The position numbers and the translations under genes are program-made. This document shows positions 34,105 through 42,676 of a DNA stretch of 64,000 nucleotides, one piece after another. This DNA comes from Alistipes excrementigallinarum (GTDB lineage Bacteria > Bacteroidota > Bacteroidia > Bacteroidales > Rikenellaceae), in NCBI GenBank assembly GCA_019112825.1, contig DXIP01000020.1, positions 1-64,000 of the forward strand. Direction: 5' to 3'. Within the stretch, counting starts at the first letter, position 1, and each line of letters starts with the position of its first letter. Below the pieces are notes generated by a model that saw nothing but the letters and a program-made list of their open reading frames with translations, made no database searches and had not been told where the DNA came from.

Positions 34105-35523
34105 CTACGCCTCCCCCTCGCCGGCCGGCTCTCCGTCACCCTGCTGCCGAAGGATGCGCAGCGAATTGGGATAGAGGTTGTTCACGCGGGGGCCAATCCG
34201 CTTGACGAATCCCAGCGCCCGACCGCTCGCCGTCACCAGATTGATGCCTTCGGCAAAGAGCCCCGCTGCAAGCTCCTGCTTGCGCAGGAAGCGCAGCGCA
34301 TCCTCCGAGCCGAGTTCGGCCGTCGGCACGGCATCGCGCCGCAGCCCCGCGAAGAGGGCCAAAGCCGGGTCGGGCTTGAGCCGCCCCTTGAAGAGCTGCC
34401 CCATGGCCACTCCCGAATAAATCACGGGCAGCACGCCCGAGAGGCTCCGCACGGCATCGTACTGCGCCGCATACCAGCCGTAGAGGGTATCGCCCGCCGC
34501 GACAAAGCGCATCGCCGCGGGCTCCTCGACCCAGCGTGCAAGCTCCGCCGCTGCGGCCTTGTCGGCCGCGACGAGCACTTCGCGGCGCTGCCGCGGCGTG
34601 CGGCTCCAACCGCCGGCATCGGGGGCCTTGCGGGCCACGGCGGCGAAGAAGCCCTCGCCCTCGGCCCGGTGCGGGAAGAAACGGAAGGTGCGGAAGGCTC
34701 CGACCCTGCCGCCGAGAATCCCCCACTCCTCCGCGAGCGGGAACTCGCCGGCCTCGGCCATCTCGTCGCCCGCCCATGCAAGAAAACGTTCAAGCGAGCC
34801 CTCGTCCTCGGTGCGGTTGAAGGTGCAGGTGCTGTAGAGGAGCGTCCCGCCGGGCCGCAGCGCCCGCCACGCCTCGCGCAGAATGGCATCCTGACGCGAT
34901 GCGCAGAGGCGCACGTTCGCCTCGCTCCACTCGCCGCGCGCGGCGTCGTCCTTGCGGAACATCCCCTCGCCCGAGCAGGGGGCGTCGACCGCCACCACGT
35001 CGTACCACGCCTCGAACTCCGCCATGCGGGCCGCATCGGCCGTCGTGACCACGACGTTGCCCGTGCCCCAGCGGCGGATGTTGTCGGCAAGCACCTGCGC
35101 CCGCCGGCGGTCGATTTCATTGGCGACAACGAGCCCTTCGCTCCCGACCAGCGAGGCGTAGAGCGTGCTCTTGCCGCCGGGTGCGGCGCAGAGGTCGAGC
35201 ACCCGCGCACCGCGCATATCGACACCCGAGAGCAGCCGCCCGACAAACTGCGATGAGGGCTCCTGCACGTAGTAGGCGCCGGCATGGAACTCCGCATCGA
35301 AGGTGAACTGCGGCCGCCGGGGCAGGTAACGCCCCTCGGCACACCACCCTACGCGGCGCACCCCTTCGCCCGTCGCAACGGCGGGCAGGAGTGCCGCGCA
35401 CTTCGCCGGGTTGAGCCGCACCGCAACGGGCGACGGGCCGTCGAGCGCCGCACTCAACGCTTGCGCCTCCTCTTCGCCCAGCTCGCGGGCAATGGACGCT
35501 ACGAACGCTTCGGGCAGCCTCAT
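34105..35523 (-). CDS. RsmB/RsmF (NOL1/NOP2/Sun) rRNA cytosine-C5 methyltransferase
   Basis: 472 residues from the ATG at 35523 (MRLPEAFVASIA); a slightly longer frame is rejected because this ATG overlaps the upstream stop. The SAM site is LDLCAAPGGKSTL. The catalytic and release cysteines lie in VDAPCSGEGMFRK and YSTCTFN. After the catalytic core (about 1-300) comes an RsmF-type C-terminal region (NOL1/NOP2/Sun-associated, PUA-like; PVIYSGVAMGQLFKGRLKPDPALALF). RsmF in E. coli makes m5C1407 of 16S rRNA; that site is assumed, not shown. ATGA coupling to the deoxynucleoside kinase gene. Confidence 0.92.
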   Translation of the reverse strand: MRLPEAFVASIARELGEEEAQALSAALDGPSPVAVRLNPAKCAALLPAVATGEGVRRVGWCAEGRYLPRRPQFTFDAEFHAGAYYVQEPSSQFVGRLLSGVDMRGARVLDLCAAPGGKSTLYASLVGSEGLVVANEIDRRRAQVLADNIRRWGTGNVVVTTADAARMAEFEAWYDVVAVDAPCSGEGMFRKDDAARGEWSEANVRLCASRQDAILREAWRALRPGGTLLYSTCTFNRTEDEGSLERFLAWAGDEMAEAGEFPLAEEWGILGGRVGAFRTFRFFPHRAEGEGFFAAVARKAPDAGGWSRTPRQRREVLVAADKAAAAELARWVEEPAAMRFVAAGDTLYGWYAAQYDAVRSLSGVLPVIYSGVAMGQLFKGRLKPDPALALFAGLRRDAVPTAELGSEDALRFLRKQELAAGLFAEGINLVTASGRALGFVKRIGPRVNNLYPNSLRILRQQGDGEPAGEGEA

Positions 35524-36137
35524 CGCTTCTCGGAGGCTTTGAGCGCATCGAGCCGTGCGCAAATCCGTTCGAGCACCTCGGGATTCTCCACGAAGTCCTC
35601 GTTGTCCTTGTCGACGACGAGCACCTCGCCGTCGTAGATATGGTCAATCCAGTGGTCGTACTTCTCGTTGAGCCGCCGCAGGTAGGACTCGTCGATGTTC
35701 ATCTCGTACTCGCGGCCCCGCTTGTGAATCTGCGAGATGAGCGTCGGAACGCTCGCCTTGAGGTAAATCAGCAGGTCTGGTTTGGGGATGAGCGTGGTCA
35801 CGAGCCGGAAAATCTTCATGTAGGTCTCGATGTCGCGCGTCGACATGAGCCCCATCTCGTGGAGGTTCGTGGCGAAGATGTGGGCATCCTCGTAGATGGT
35901 CCGGTCCTGGATGATGTCCTCGTCGCCCGAGGCGAGCATGTCCATCGTCTGCTCGATGCGGCTGCCGAGGAAGCTGATTTGCAGCTGGAACGACCAGCGG
36001 TTCATATCCTCGTAGAAATCCCCGATGTAGGGGTTGTTGCTCTCCTCCAGATAGCATTTGGCCCGGTAGCGCCGGGTCAGCATCTCGGTCAGCGTCGTCT
36101 TGCCGCTGCCGATGTTTCCCGCAATGGCAATATACAT
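35520..36137 (-). CDS. Deoxynucleoside kinase
   Basis: 205 residues. P-loop GNIGSGKTTLTEML at 7-20; the deoxynucleoside-binding and LID features are visible in SFLGSRIEQ, IIQDRTIYEDAHIFA (DRS-like motif) and LIYLKASVPTLISQIHKRGREYE. The product belongs to the dCK/dGK/TK2-like family that phosphorylates deoxynucleosides for salvage; the preferred base cannot be read. Upstream gene of the pair with the RsmF-like methyltransferase. Cytoplasmic. Confidence 0.93.
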   Translation of the reverse strand: MYIAIAGNIGSGKTTLTEMLTRRYRAKCYLEESNNPYIGDFYEDMNRWSFQLQISFLGSRIEQTMDMLASGDEDIIQDRTIYEDAHIFATNLHEMGLMSTRDIETYMKIFRLVTTLIPKPDLLIYLKASVPTLISQIHKRGREYEMNIDESYLRRLNEKYDHWIDHIYDGEVLVVDKDNEDFVENPEVLERICARLDALKASEKR

Positions 36138-36356
36138 CGTTCAATCGATATTTCTGAATGGTTTTACACTTCTTGTCGTTCGGCGGCCGTTTTTTCGGCA
36201 ACCGTTGCCGGCGGCTGTTTTCAGCGGCTGTTTTCGGCGGCCGCAGTCCGACACCCGGCTGCAACGCCGCGCTCCCGAAACCGCTACGTCCGAAAAAACG
36301 TTCCGCCCTGCAAAGCCGGGCCTAATTAGAGAATCGGCGCCCCGGTCCGGTCCGGA

Positions 36357-37817
36357 CTACTCGCCCCCGAGCACCGAGTCGGCCACGCGGCGGTCGTTCA
36401 TCAGACGCGGCACCTTGTTCTTCCCCTTGCGGCGCATCCAGTCAAGGAAGCGGCCCCGCTCGACCACCGTGATGCGCGGCAGGTCGAGCGTCGTCAGACG
36501 CTTGGCGTCGTAGTCCGAGTTGATGGCCCGCAGCTCGCGGTCGAGCACCTCGGCGAAGCGGGCCCGGTCATCGGGCTCGCGGTCGAACTCCACAATCCAC
36601 TCGTGGGCGCCCCGCTCGCGGAGGCTCATGTAGCAGGGAGCCACCGTATACTCGCCCACCACGGCGCCCGTCTCGCGGCAGGCCCGCTCCAGGGCGCGGT
36701 CGGCGTTGTCGGCAATCACCTCCTCGCCGAAGGCGTTGATGTACTGGCGCGTACGCCCTGCAAAGCGAATCCGATAGGGGTCCGTCGAGGTGAACTCCAC
36801 CGTATCGCCGATTTCGTAGCGCCACAGCCCGTTGTTCGAGGTGATGACCAGAGCATAGACCTCGCCGCTCTTCACCCCTTCGAGCGGCACGATGCTGTCG
36901 CCCTGGCGGAATTCGAAGTAGGTGCCGTAGTCGAGCATCAGCAGCATGTCGCTGCGCGTGGGGTTGTCGGCCAGGGCGAAGAAGCCCTCCGAGGCGTTGT
37001 AGGTCTCCATGTACTGCATCTCGGGCGAGGGTATCAGCTCCTCGAACGAACGCCGGTAGGGGGTGAACTCCACCCCGCCGTGGGCGAACATGCAGAGATT
37101 GGGCCACACTTCGAGCAGGTTGCTGCGCCCCGTATACTCGAGCACGCGGCGCATCAGCGCCAGGTTCCACGACGGCACGCCGGCAAAGGCCGTGATGTTC
37201 TCGCCCGTGCACTCGCGGCAGATGGCCTCGGCCTTGCGGTCGAAATCGGCGATGAGGGCCGTCTGCATCTTCGGCGCGCGGAACCAGCCGCTCCAGAAGG
37301 TCGTCTCGTGGATGAGCAGCGCCGAGAGGTCGCCCACCAGATTCGACCCCTCCTGCCGGCATGAACCGCCGAGCGTGAGCGTCTTGCCGTCGAAGACCTT
37401 CGAGCGGGGGTTGTTGGCCGCGAAGACCGTCGCCACGTCGCGCATGCCCATCGTATGGTTCCACCACAGCGATTCCCGCGTGACGGGGATGTACTTGCTC
37501 CGGTCGGAGGTGGTGCCCGACGAGCGGGCAAAGAGCGTGACGCGGCCCGGAGCCGTCACGTCGGACTCACCGGCCAGCATCCGCTCAATGTAGGGCTTGA
37601 AGGTGTCGTAGTCGAACGTCTCGACCATCGAGGCGAACTGCTCGGGCGTGCGGATGCGGCCCAGGTTGTAGCGCCAGCCGAACTCCGTGCGGCGGCCCCG
37701 GCGCAGAAGCTGCCGGAACATGCGCGCCTGGGTCTCCACGGGGTGGCGGCGGAAGGTGTCGATGGCCCGCTCGCGCTGCGAGAAGTAGGCCCTCAGAAGT
37801 ATGCTGCGAAGTGACAA
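36357..37817 (-). CDS. GH3 auxin-responsive-promoter-like acyl-adenylate enzyme
   Basis: 486 residues, full length for bacterial GH3. The ANL-fold motifs are present: the phosphate loop LFARSSGTTSDRSKYIPVT, TYNASEGFFAL in place of the YGxTE motif, and LVITSNNGLWRYEIGDTVEFTS, where the adenylate is held. Plant GH3 enzymes conjugate amino acids to acyl acids. The bacterial homologues are common in Bacteroidota and uncharacterised. 25 bases separate it from trkA upstream, so cotranscription with trkA from the palindromic promoter is possible. Confidence 0.9.
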   Translation of the reverse strand: MSLRSILLRAYFSQRERAIDTFRRHPVETQARMFRQLLRRGRRTEFGWRYNLGRIRTPEQFASMVETFDYDTFKPYIERMLAGESDVTAPGRVTLFARSSGTTSDRSKYIPVTRESLWWNHTMGMRDVATVFAANNPRSKVFDGKTLTLGGSCRQEGSNLVGDLSALLIHETTFWSGWFRAPKMQTALIADFDRKAEAICRECTGENITAFAGVPSWNLALMRRVLEYTGRSNLLEVWPNLCMFAHGGVEFTPYRRSFEELIPSPEMQYMETYNASEGFFALADNPTRSDMLLMLDYGTYFEFRQGDSIVPLEGVKSGEVYALVITSNNGLWRYEIGDTVEFTSTDPYRIRFAGRTRQYINAFGEEVIADNADRALERACRETGAVVGEYTVAPCYMSLRERGAHEWIVEFDREPDDRARFAEVLDRELRAINSDYDAKRLTTLDLPRITVVERGRFLDWMRRKGKNKVPRLMNDRRVADSVLGGE

Positions 37818-37842
37818 AATCGTTTTTGTTGCTTAAAGTTCC

Positions 37843-39183
37843 TTAGTTGAAGAAGTAGCCCACGCGGCCCACCGACTCGGGCATGGCGAAGACCACCACG
37901 CGGTCGTAGGGCTGTATCATCGAGTTGTCGACCGCAATGAAGACCTTGTCGCCGCGGACGATGCCGCCGATGATGGTATCCTCGGGAAGCCCCATCTCCT
38001 TGATGCGGCACTTGGTGGCCGGCGAGTTGGGCTTGACGATGAACTCGAGCACCTCGGCGTCGCTGCCCGTCAGGCACTTGATGGCCTGCACGTCGGTCGA
38101 CATCGTGAAGCGGAAGATGTTCGACGCCGTGATGAGCTTCTTGTTGATGATGGTGTCGATGCCGATGGACTCGGCCAGATTGATGTAGTTGAGGTTCTCG
38201 ACCTCGGCAATCACCTTCTTGACGCCCATGCGCTTGGCCAGCATCGCCGCCAGGATGTTCGTCTCGCTGCGGCCCGTCACCGCCACGAAGGCGTCCATGT
38301 TCGAGAGGCCCTCCTCCATCATCGCCTCCGTATTACGCCCGTCCTCATTGATAATCAACGTCTTGTCGAGCATCTCGGCCAGACGGTAGGCCTTCTCGGC
38401 GTTGTAGTCGATGAGCTTGATGTTGACCTCGTCCTGCAGCTCGGTGGCGATGCGGATGCCGATGCGCGAGCCACCGAGTATCATCATGTTCTTGATTTCG
38501 ATGTTCGACTGCCCCGAGAACTCCATCACCTCGCGCACGGCATCCTGACGGGCGATGACGTAGATGATGTCACCCTCGAAGTAGCGCTCGCCGCGGTGCG
38601 GAATGATGGTCTCGCCGCCGCGCGTGATGGCCACCGTGCGGTAGTTGAGCTCGGTCTGCTCCTCGTCGAAGCCCGTGAGCTCCTGCCCCACCAGCGGCGA
38701 GGCGGGCTCCAGACGGAAGACCGCCAGCGAGAGCTTGCCGCTCGAGAAGTCGACATACTCGGTGGTCGAGGTGTGGCCCAGCAGGTTGATGACCTCGCGG
38801 GCGGCCACCTTTTCGGGATAGAAGAGGTAGTCGATGCCCATCTCGATGAACATCTCCTTGTTGTTGGGCTCGAGGTATTCGTTGTTGTCGATGCGCGCAA
38901 TAGACTTCTTGGCCCCCAGCTGCTTGGCGAGCATCGCCGCCACGACGTTGTCGTTCTCCTCGTGGTTGACGGCGATGAAGAGGTCGCACTTGCGCACCGA
39001 GGCCTTGCGCAGCACGGCAAAGGTGGTCGAGTCGCCCTCGACCGTAATGACGTCGGCCAGGCTGCCCACGTCGGCCAGCAGCTTCTGGTCGGCGTCGATG
39101 ATGGTGATGTCGTGGCCGTTTCCGCTCAGCATCTTGGCCAGATGGCTCCCCATCTCGCCGGCTCCCGCAATGACGATTCTCAT
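37843..39183 (-). CDS. trkA: Trk system potassium uptake protein TrkA
   Basis: 446 residues from the ATG at 39183 (MRIVIAGAGEMGSHL); the longer frame upstream crosses the promoter and is rejected. It has two RCK repeats, each a Rossmann NAD-binding domain (GAGEMGSHLAKML at the start and MILGGSRIGIRIA about half-way) followed by a TrkA_C domain. It is the cytoplasmic NAD(H)-gated regulator of a TrkH/KtrB K+ channel. No trkH gene is in the window, so TrkH must be encoded elsewhere. The promoter is unusual; see the palindrome at 39280-39297. Confidence 0.95.
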   Translation of the reverse strand: MRIVIAGAGEMGSHLAKMLSGNGHDITIIDADQKLLADVGSLADVITVEGDSTTFAVLRKASVRKCDLFIAVNHEENDNVVAAMLAKQLGAKKSIARIDNNEYLEPNNKEMFIEMGIDYLFYPEKVAAREVINLLGHTSTTEYVDFSSGKLSLAVFRLEPASPLVGQELTGFDEEQTELNYRTVAITRGGETIIPHRGERYFEGDIIYVIARQDAVREVMEFSGQSNIEIKNMMILGGSRIGIRIATELQDEVNIKLIDYNAEKAYRLAEMLDKTLIINEDGRNTEAMMEEGLSNMDAFVAVTGRSETNILAAMLAKRMGVKKVIAEVENLNYINLAESIGIDTIINKKLITASNIFRFTMSTDVQAIKCLTGSDAEVLEFIVKPNSPATKCRIKEMGLPEDTIIGGIVRGDKVFIAVDNSMIQPYDRVVVFAMPESVGRVGYFFN

Positions 39184-39264
39184 AGGTTCGATTTTTGGCT
39201 GGATGCCGCGCCCGCAACGCTCCGGCCGGCTTTTTCGGGTCGGGGTTCGGAACAGGGCGGCATT

Positions 39265-39312
39265 TTTGCAAATTAATTTACAAATGTATACATTTGTCCC
39301 GGAAAGCCCAAA
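39265..39312. promoter_or_regulatory. Symmetric overlapping divergent promoter (trkA / small Cys-rich protein)
   Basis: The centre, 39280-39297, is a perfect 18-base palindrome that contains TACATTTG on both strands (plus 39289-39296; minus 39281-39288). Each -7 box has a -33 TTTG at exactly 20 bases: plus 39265-39268 and minus 39309-39312. Predicted leaders are about 40 bases for the rightward gene and 95 for trkA. The two polymerase sites overlap, so only one could be occupied at a time. Confidence 0.75.
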
Positions 39313-39339
39313 ATTTCGGACCCTAAAAACACACATGTC

Positions 39340-39654
39340 ATGCCATCGTGGTTGATTCTTCTGCTGGCCGCCATTGCGGCCGTCGCCCTGTTCGTCGTCG
39401 GGATGTCGCTCACGCTGATGTTCAAGGGGCACTTCATCGATTCGGAAATCTCGACCAACAAGAACATGCAGCGGCTGGGCATCAAGTGCGCCGTGCAGGA
39501 GTCGCGTGAGGATTCGGGCCAGACCGACTGCGTCACAGCGGGCTGCTCGGGCAACTGCTCGGCCTGCGACATCGAGGAGCAGCGCATCCACCACGCCCCG
39601 GCGGGGAGCCGCACGGCAGCTTCCGCCTCCGCGGAGCAACCGGCAGCACGTTAG
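39340..39654 (+). CDS. Small Cys-rich membrane protein
   Basis: 104 residues. One N-terminal membrane helix (about 4-24, WLILLLAAIAAVALFVVGM) is followed by a soluble part with five cysteines: C50, then C64, C69, C73 and C76 (C-X4-C-X3-C-X2-C) in the stretch DCVTAGCSGNCSACD. The spacing could bind a metal or an Fe-S cluster, or form disulfides. The last 25 residues are Ala-rich. I do not recognise a named family. It is transcribed from the palindromic promoter shared with trkA and followed by degenerate repeats and a terminator. Confidence 0.75.
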   Translation: MPSWLILLLAAIAAVALFVVGMSLTLMFKGHFIDSEISTNKNMQRLGIKCAVQESREDSGQTDCVTAGCSGNCSACDIEEQRIHHAPAGSRTAASASAEQPAAR

Positions 39655-40117
39655 TCCGGCCGTCCCGGCTAAGCCCCGGCGCCGGGCACAAAATCCCGGT
39701 TCCGCGCGTCGTAAAGTCCCCGACAAGCGGGCGCCGGGCACAAAAAGCAGGTGCCGGGCACAAAAAAGAGGGCGCCGGGCACAAAAAAGGCGGGTGCCGG
39801 GCCCACAAAGGGCGCCGAGCACAAAAAAAAGAGGAGTTACGACTCCTCTTTCTTTTTATCCATATCCTCGCCCGGCGGCGGTATTCCGACATCAGACCGG
39901 CAGCGGCACATCCTGCCGCCTCTCCCTCAACGGCAACATACCCTTCTGCTTCGTTCGCAACGGCAATGCCTCCTTCGCTCCGGCTACAACGGAGACACAC
40001 CGCCCGACCTCACCTTCTCCGGAAAACTGCCCCCAATTCAGTCGCAGCCAAGACTTCCTCCCGGGCATGCCCGCTTCCACTGCTCCGCTCCGGGCCCGGC
40101 GCCGCATCCGCGCAGAG
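39655..40117. repeat. Non-coding gap with six GCGCCGGGCACAAAAA repeats
   Basis: Six imperfect copies of G(C/T)GCCGGGCACAAAAA start at 39679, 39731, 39751, 39772, 39794 and 39812; the last five are spaced 18-22 bases apart, close to two helical turns. The copy at 39794 is the most altered. A terminator follows at 39829. Bases 39860-40117 carry no recognisable feature beyond the end of cysQ. CRISPR is excluded: the 'spacers' are only 2-6 bases. Confidence 0.75.
39829..39850. terminator. Intrinsic terminator between Cys-rich gene and cysQ
   Basis: AAGAGGAGT (39829-39837), TACG loop, ACTCCTCTT (39842-39850), followed on the plus strand by TCTTTTTAT and on the minus strand by a U-run from the A8 tract at 39822. 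Confidence 0.85.
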
Positions 40118-40960
40118 TCAGAGCCGGCAGCACTTCGCCCGGCAGACGAACCAGGGGTTGTGGAGGTCCTCCTCGTTGTAGCGAAGCTCACGCCCCTCGG
40201 GCAGCGAACGGGTCTGACCGCCCGCCTCCGAGAGAATCAGCTCTCCGGCCGCCGTATCCCACTCGTAGGTGGGCGACGTGCGGACGTAGTAGTCGACCGT
40301 ACCCTCGGCCAGCAGGCAGAACTTGTAGGAGCTGCCCTGCTCGACCACCTCCAGATTGGGCCAGCGGCGGCGCAGCTCCTCGATATGCTCATGCGTCTCG
40401 GGGGTCTGGTGCGAACGCGAGACGGCCACACGCTGCCGCTCGCGACTGCCGTCGAAGAGCGGCAATCGCCTCCAGCCGGAGACAATCTGCTCGTAGGTAT
40501 AGTCGGCCGCCGCATCGGGCGCAACCCCCTCCTTGAGGTAGGAGCCGGCTCCGCGTCCGGCCACATACATCTTGGCAAAGTAGGGTACATAAATCACCGC
40601 GCCCACGCAGACATTGTTCTCCATGAGCGCGATGTTGACCGTGAATTCGTTGTTACCCTTGAGGAATTCTACCGTTCCGTCGAGCGGGTCGACCAGCCAG
40701 AAGAGCTCCCAGTTGCGGCGCTCCTCGTAGCGCAGTTCGCGCCCCTCCTCGCTCAGAATCGGTATCCGCGTGGGGCCGAGGTACTCGCGGATGGTCTTGT
40801 GGGCCAGCCGGTCGGCCAGCGTGATGGGGGTTCGGTCGCTCTTGAGGCTCACCTCATACGACGAGCTGTCCTTGTAGACCTCCATGATGGCTGCCCCGGC
40901 CCGCACCGCCGCATTGAACAGCGGCGGGAGCAGGAACTTCCGCTCCTTGTCGTTTATCAT
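40118..40960 (-). CDS. cysQ: 3'(2'),5'-bisphosphate nucleotidase
   Basis: 280 residues from the ATG at 40960 (MINDKERKFLL). The inositol-monophosphatase fold is marked by the metal sites EEG (LSEEGRELRYEER) and VDPLDGTVEFLKGNNEFTVNIAL, and WDTAAGELILSEAGG near the C-terminus. CysQ removes the 3'-phosphate from PAP or PAPS made in sulfate assimilation or sulfation. No cysDN or sulfotransferase gene lies nearby. Inositol-phosphatase activity is an alternative but less likely given the KGNNEF segment. Confidence 0.92.
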   Translation of the reverse strand: MINDKERKFLLPPLFNAAVRAGAAIMEVYKDSSSYEVSLKSDRTPITLADRLAHKTIREYLGPTRIPILSEEGRELRYEERRNWELFWLVDPLDGTVEFLKGNNEFTVNIALMENNVCVGAVIYVPYFAKMYVAGRGAGSYLKEGVAPDAAADYTYEQIVSGWRRLPLFDGSRERQRVAVSRSHQTPETHEHIEELRRRWPNLEVVEQGSSYKFCLLAEGTVDYYVRTSPTYEWDTAAGELILSEAGGQTRSLPEGRELRYNEEDLHNPWFVCRAKCCRL

Positions 40961-41284
40961 CGTTCGTCCTGTTTTTGTTCGATACTCATTGCTGGCATAA
41001 AGGTAGCAACAATTTATGATATTGTGAAATTTTTCACAATCAATTCCACCCATACCGTCCACAGCTCCGGTCATCGCCGCTCAAGGCCGCTTCCTGTATT
41101 TTCATAACGCTCTACCCTCCTGAAAATTGCGTGGCAATGGCCCTGCCGCACCGTGCCGACGCCCGCCAGAACCGTGCCGAAGCGGCGGCCGCGAAAAAAA
41201 TTAGCGCAGGTTGTTGCGTATGAAGCGAATAATACATATCTTTGCATGCTGAATTTATGTTCAAAAACATAATTTACACATTCA
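40961..41284. other. Divergent gap between cysQ and rplU
   Basis: A+T-rich near both genes. A weak minus-strand box TACCTTTA lies near 40993 for cysQ. The rplU promoter is at 41211-41244. No L21 autoregulatory leader could be identified with confidence in the 40-base rplU leader. Confidence 0.4.
41211..41244 (+). promoter_or_regulatory. Promoter of rplU-rpmA
   Basis: TTG at 41214-41216, 20 bases, then TATCTTTG at 41237-41244: a good match to the Bacteroidota -33/-7 pattern. The ATG is 40 bases downstream. Confidence 0.7.
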
Positions 41285-41596
41285 ATGTACGTTATAGTAG
41301 AGATTGCAGGTCAGCAATTCAAAGCTGAGAAAGGTCGGAAACTTTATGTTCACCGTCTCCAGGGCGAAGAAAACTCGTCCGTAAGTTTCGACAAGGTCCT
41401 GCTCGCAGACAACGACGGTCAGGTCAAGGTAGGCGCACCTGTAGTAGAAGGCGCCTCGGTAAAGTGCAAGATTCTGAAGCACCTGAAGGACGACAAGGTC
41501 CTCGTCTTCAAGAAGAAGCGCAGAACGGGATACCAGAAGTGCAACGGACACCGCCAGTATCTGACGCAGGTGCTCGTAGAGGAGATTGTTGCATAA
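41285..41596 (+). CDS. rplU: 50S ribosomal protein L21
   Basis: 103 residues, full length. Family features: MYVIVEIAGQQFKAEKGRKLYVHRL at the start, VGAPVVEGASVKCKIL, and the RNA-binding KKKRRTGYQKCNGHRQYLTQV at the end. It binds 23S rRNA domain near L20. rpmA follows by 21 bases, the universal L21-L27 order. Confidence 0.98.
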   Translation: MYVIVEIAGQQFKAEKGRKLYVHRLQGEENSSVSFDKVLLADNDGQVKVGAPVVEGASVKCKILKHLKDDKVLVFKKKRRTGYQKCNGHRQYLTQVLVEEIVA

Positions 41597-41617
41597 ACCT
41601 TTAAAAACTGAAGAGAA

Positions 41618-41878
41618 ATGGCACACAAGAAAGGTGTAGGTAGTTCGAAGAACGGCCGTGAGTCGGAAAGCAAGCGACTCGGCGTGAAACTGTTCGGCGG
41701 TCAGTTCGCAAAGGCAGGTAACATCATCGTTCGTCAGCGCGGTACGGTACACAATCCGGGCGAGAACGTCGGCATGGGCAAGGACCACACGCTCTTCGCG
41801 CTGGTCGACGGTACGGTCGAGTTCTGCAAGAAGGCGAGCGGCAAGTCCTATGTAAGCGTTACCCCGCTGAGCGAGTAA
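41618..41878 (+). CDS. rpmA: 50S ribosomal protein L27
   Basis: 86 residues. The N-terminus MAHKKGVGSSKNGRESESKRLGVK starts directly at the mature sequence, without the cleavable extension found in Firmicutes. GGQFAKAGNIIVRQRGT and GMGKDHTLFALVDG complete the family pattern. Its N-terminal tail reaches the peptidyl-transferase centre. Two terminator hairpins follow. Confidence 0.98.
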   Translation: MAHKKGVGSSKNGRESESKRLGVKLFGGQFAKAGNIIVRQRGTVHNPGENVGMGKDHTLFALVDGTVEFCKKASGKSYVSVTPLSE

Positions 41879-41901
41879 CTGCTTTCGGAACGCGAAACAA
41901 G

Positions 41902-41927
41902 GCGGATTTCCCCTGCGGGAAGTCCGC
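41902..41927 (+). terminator. Terminator after rpmA
   Basis: GCGGATTTCCC pairs with GGGAAGTCCGC (one G-U), followed by TTTTTT from 41928. Confidence 0.9.
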
Positions 41928-41967
41928 TTTTTTCGTATCGACGCACAAGTGCTGCCGTCGGGCAACA

Positions 41968-42000
41968 AAAAGGGGTGGCCCCTCCGGGAGCCACCCTTTT
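41968..42000 (-). terminator. Terminator after the META-domain lipoprotein gene
   Basis: AAAAGGGGTGGC and GCCACCCTTTT pair around a CCCTCCGGGA centre. On the minus strand, U5 follows; on the plus strand, U4. Functions for the leftward gene ending at 42020 and perhaps as a backup for rpmA. Confidence 0.8.
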
Positions 42001-42019
42001 CCTATTCCGAAGAGGGTCG

Positions 42020-42535
42020 TTACTCGACCACGTCAATCGAATCCATCACCTCGATGGCAGCCTCGGCCGCCTCGACGGGGGTCACCCTGGCAGCCGGAGC
42101 ATTCTGGGTCGTCGGCACCGCTGCGCTCTGCGCCTTGAAGGTGGCCAGCGCCTTGCCATTGCCGAGCAGCGTCAGCGTCTCGCCCTCGATGGCGTAGCCG
42201 TCCACCCCGTTGAGCATCTCCACGAAGGCGTTCTCATACTCCATCTCGGGGCAGGCCATCCGCGTCATACCCATGTTGTCGAACTCGAGCTCGTTGCCGT
42301 TGAGTGCATAGCGGCCGAAGAAGCGGTTGCAGTTCGTACGACCGTTGACCATCGTATCGGCAGCGTTGAAGGTCAGCGTAAAGAAGTCGGCCTCACGCGT
42401 GATGGCCTCGGCGGGAATCCCCTCCATCTGCTCCAGCTTCCACTGCGTACCTTCGAGTGCGACGGTCTTCCTGGCTCCGTTGCAGGCGGTCAGCGCAACC
42501 AGCGCGGCTGCGGCCGCAAAGAGAATCTTTTTCAT
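42020..42535 (-). CDS. META-domain lipoprotein
   Basis: 171 residues from the ATG at 42535 (MKKILFAAAAALVALTACNG). The lipobox is LTAC with Cys at 18. Residues 28-130 form a META/HslJ-like domain: LEGTQWKLEQMEGIP, FTLTFNAADTMVNGRTNCNRFFGRY, MGMTRMACPEMEYENAFVEMLNGVDGYAIEGETLTLL. The C-terminal 40 residues are Ala-rich without structure. HslJ relatives are stress-linked outer-membrane proteins; the role here is unknown. Own promoter at 42645. Confidence 0.9.
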   Translation of the reverse strand: MKKILFAAAAALVALTACNGARKTVALEGTQWKLEQMEGIPAEAITREADFFTLTFNAADTMVNGRTNCNRFFGRYALNGNELEFDNMGMTRMACPEMEYENAFVEMLNGVDGYAIEGETLTLLGNGKALATFKAQSAAVPTTQNAPAARVTPVEAAEAAIEVMDSIDVVE

Positions 42536-42644
42536 GTGTCTATTGTTTTTGTTGTTTGCTGTATCGGTTTTACGCCCTGGAGTCCAAAAGCCATGCCGCA
42601 ACGACACAAACAGGCTACGGCCTTCAGCCCGGACCATTCTGCGG

Positions 42645-42676
42645 CAAAGATAACCAACTCGTTGCAATTCTCCCAA
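42645..42676 (-). promoter_or_regulatory. Promoter of the META-domain gene
   Basis: Minus-strand TTG at 42674-42676, 21 bases, TATCTTTG at 42645-42652. The leader would be about 110 bases. Confidence 0.6.

Noticed and set aside
39679..39828. Possible CRISPR array in the GCGCCGGGCACAAAAA repeats
   Set aside because: Units are about 20 bases with no spacers between them, copies are imperfect, and no cas gene is present.
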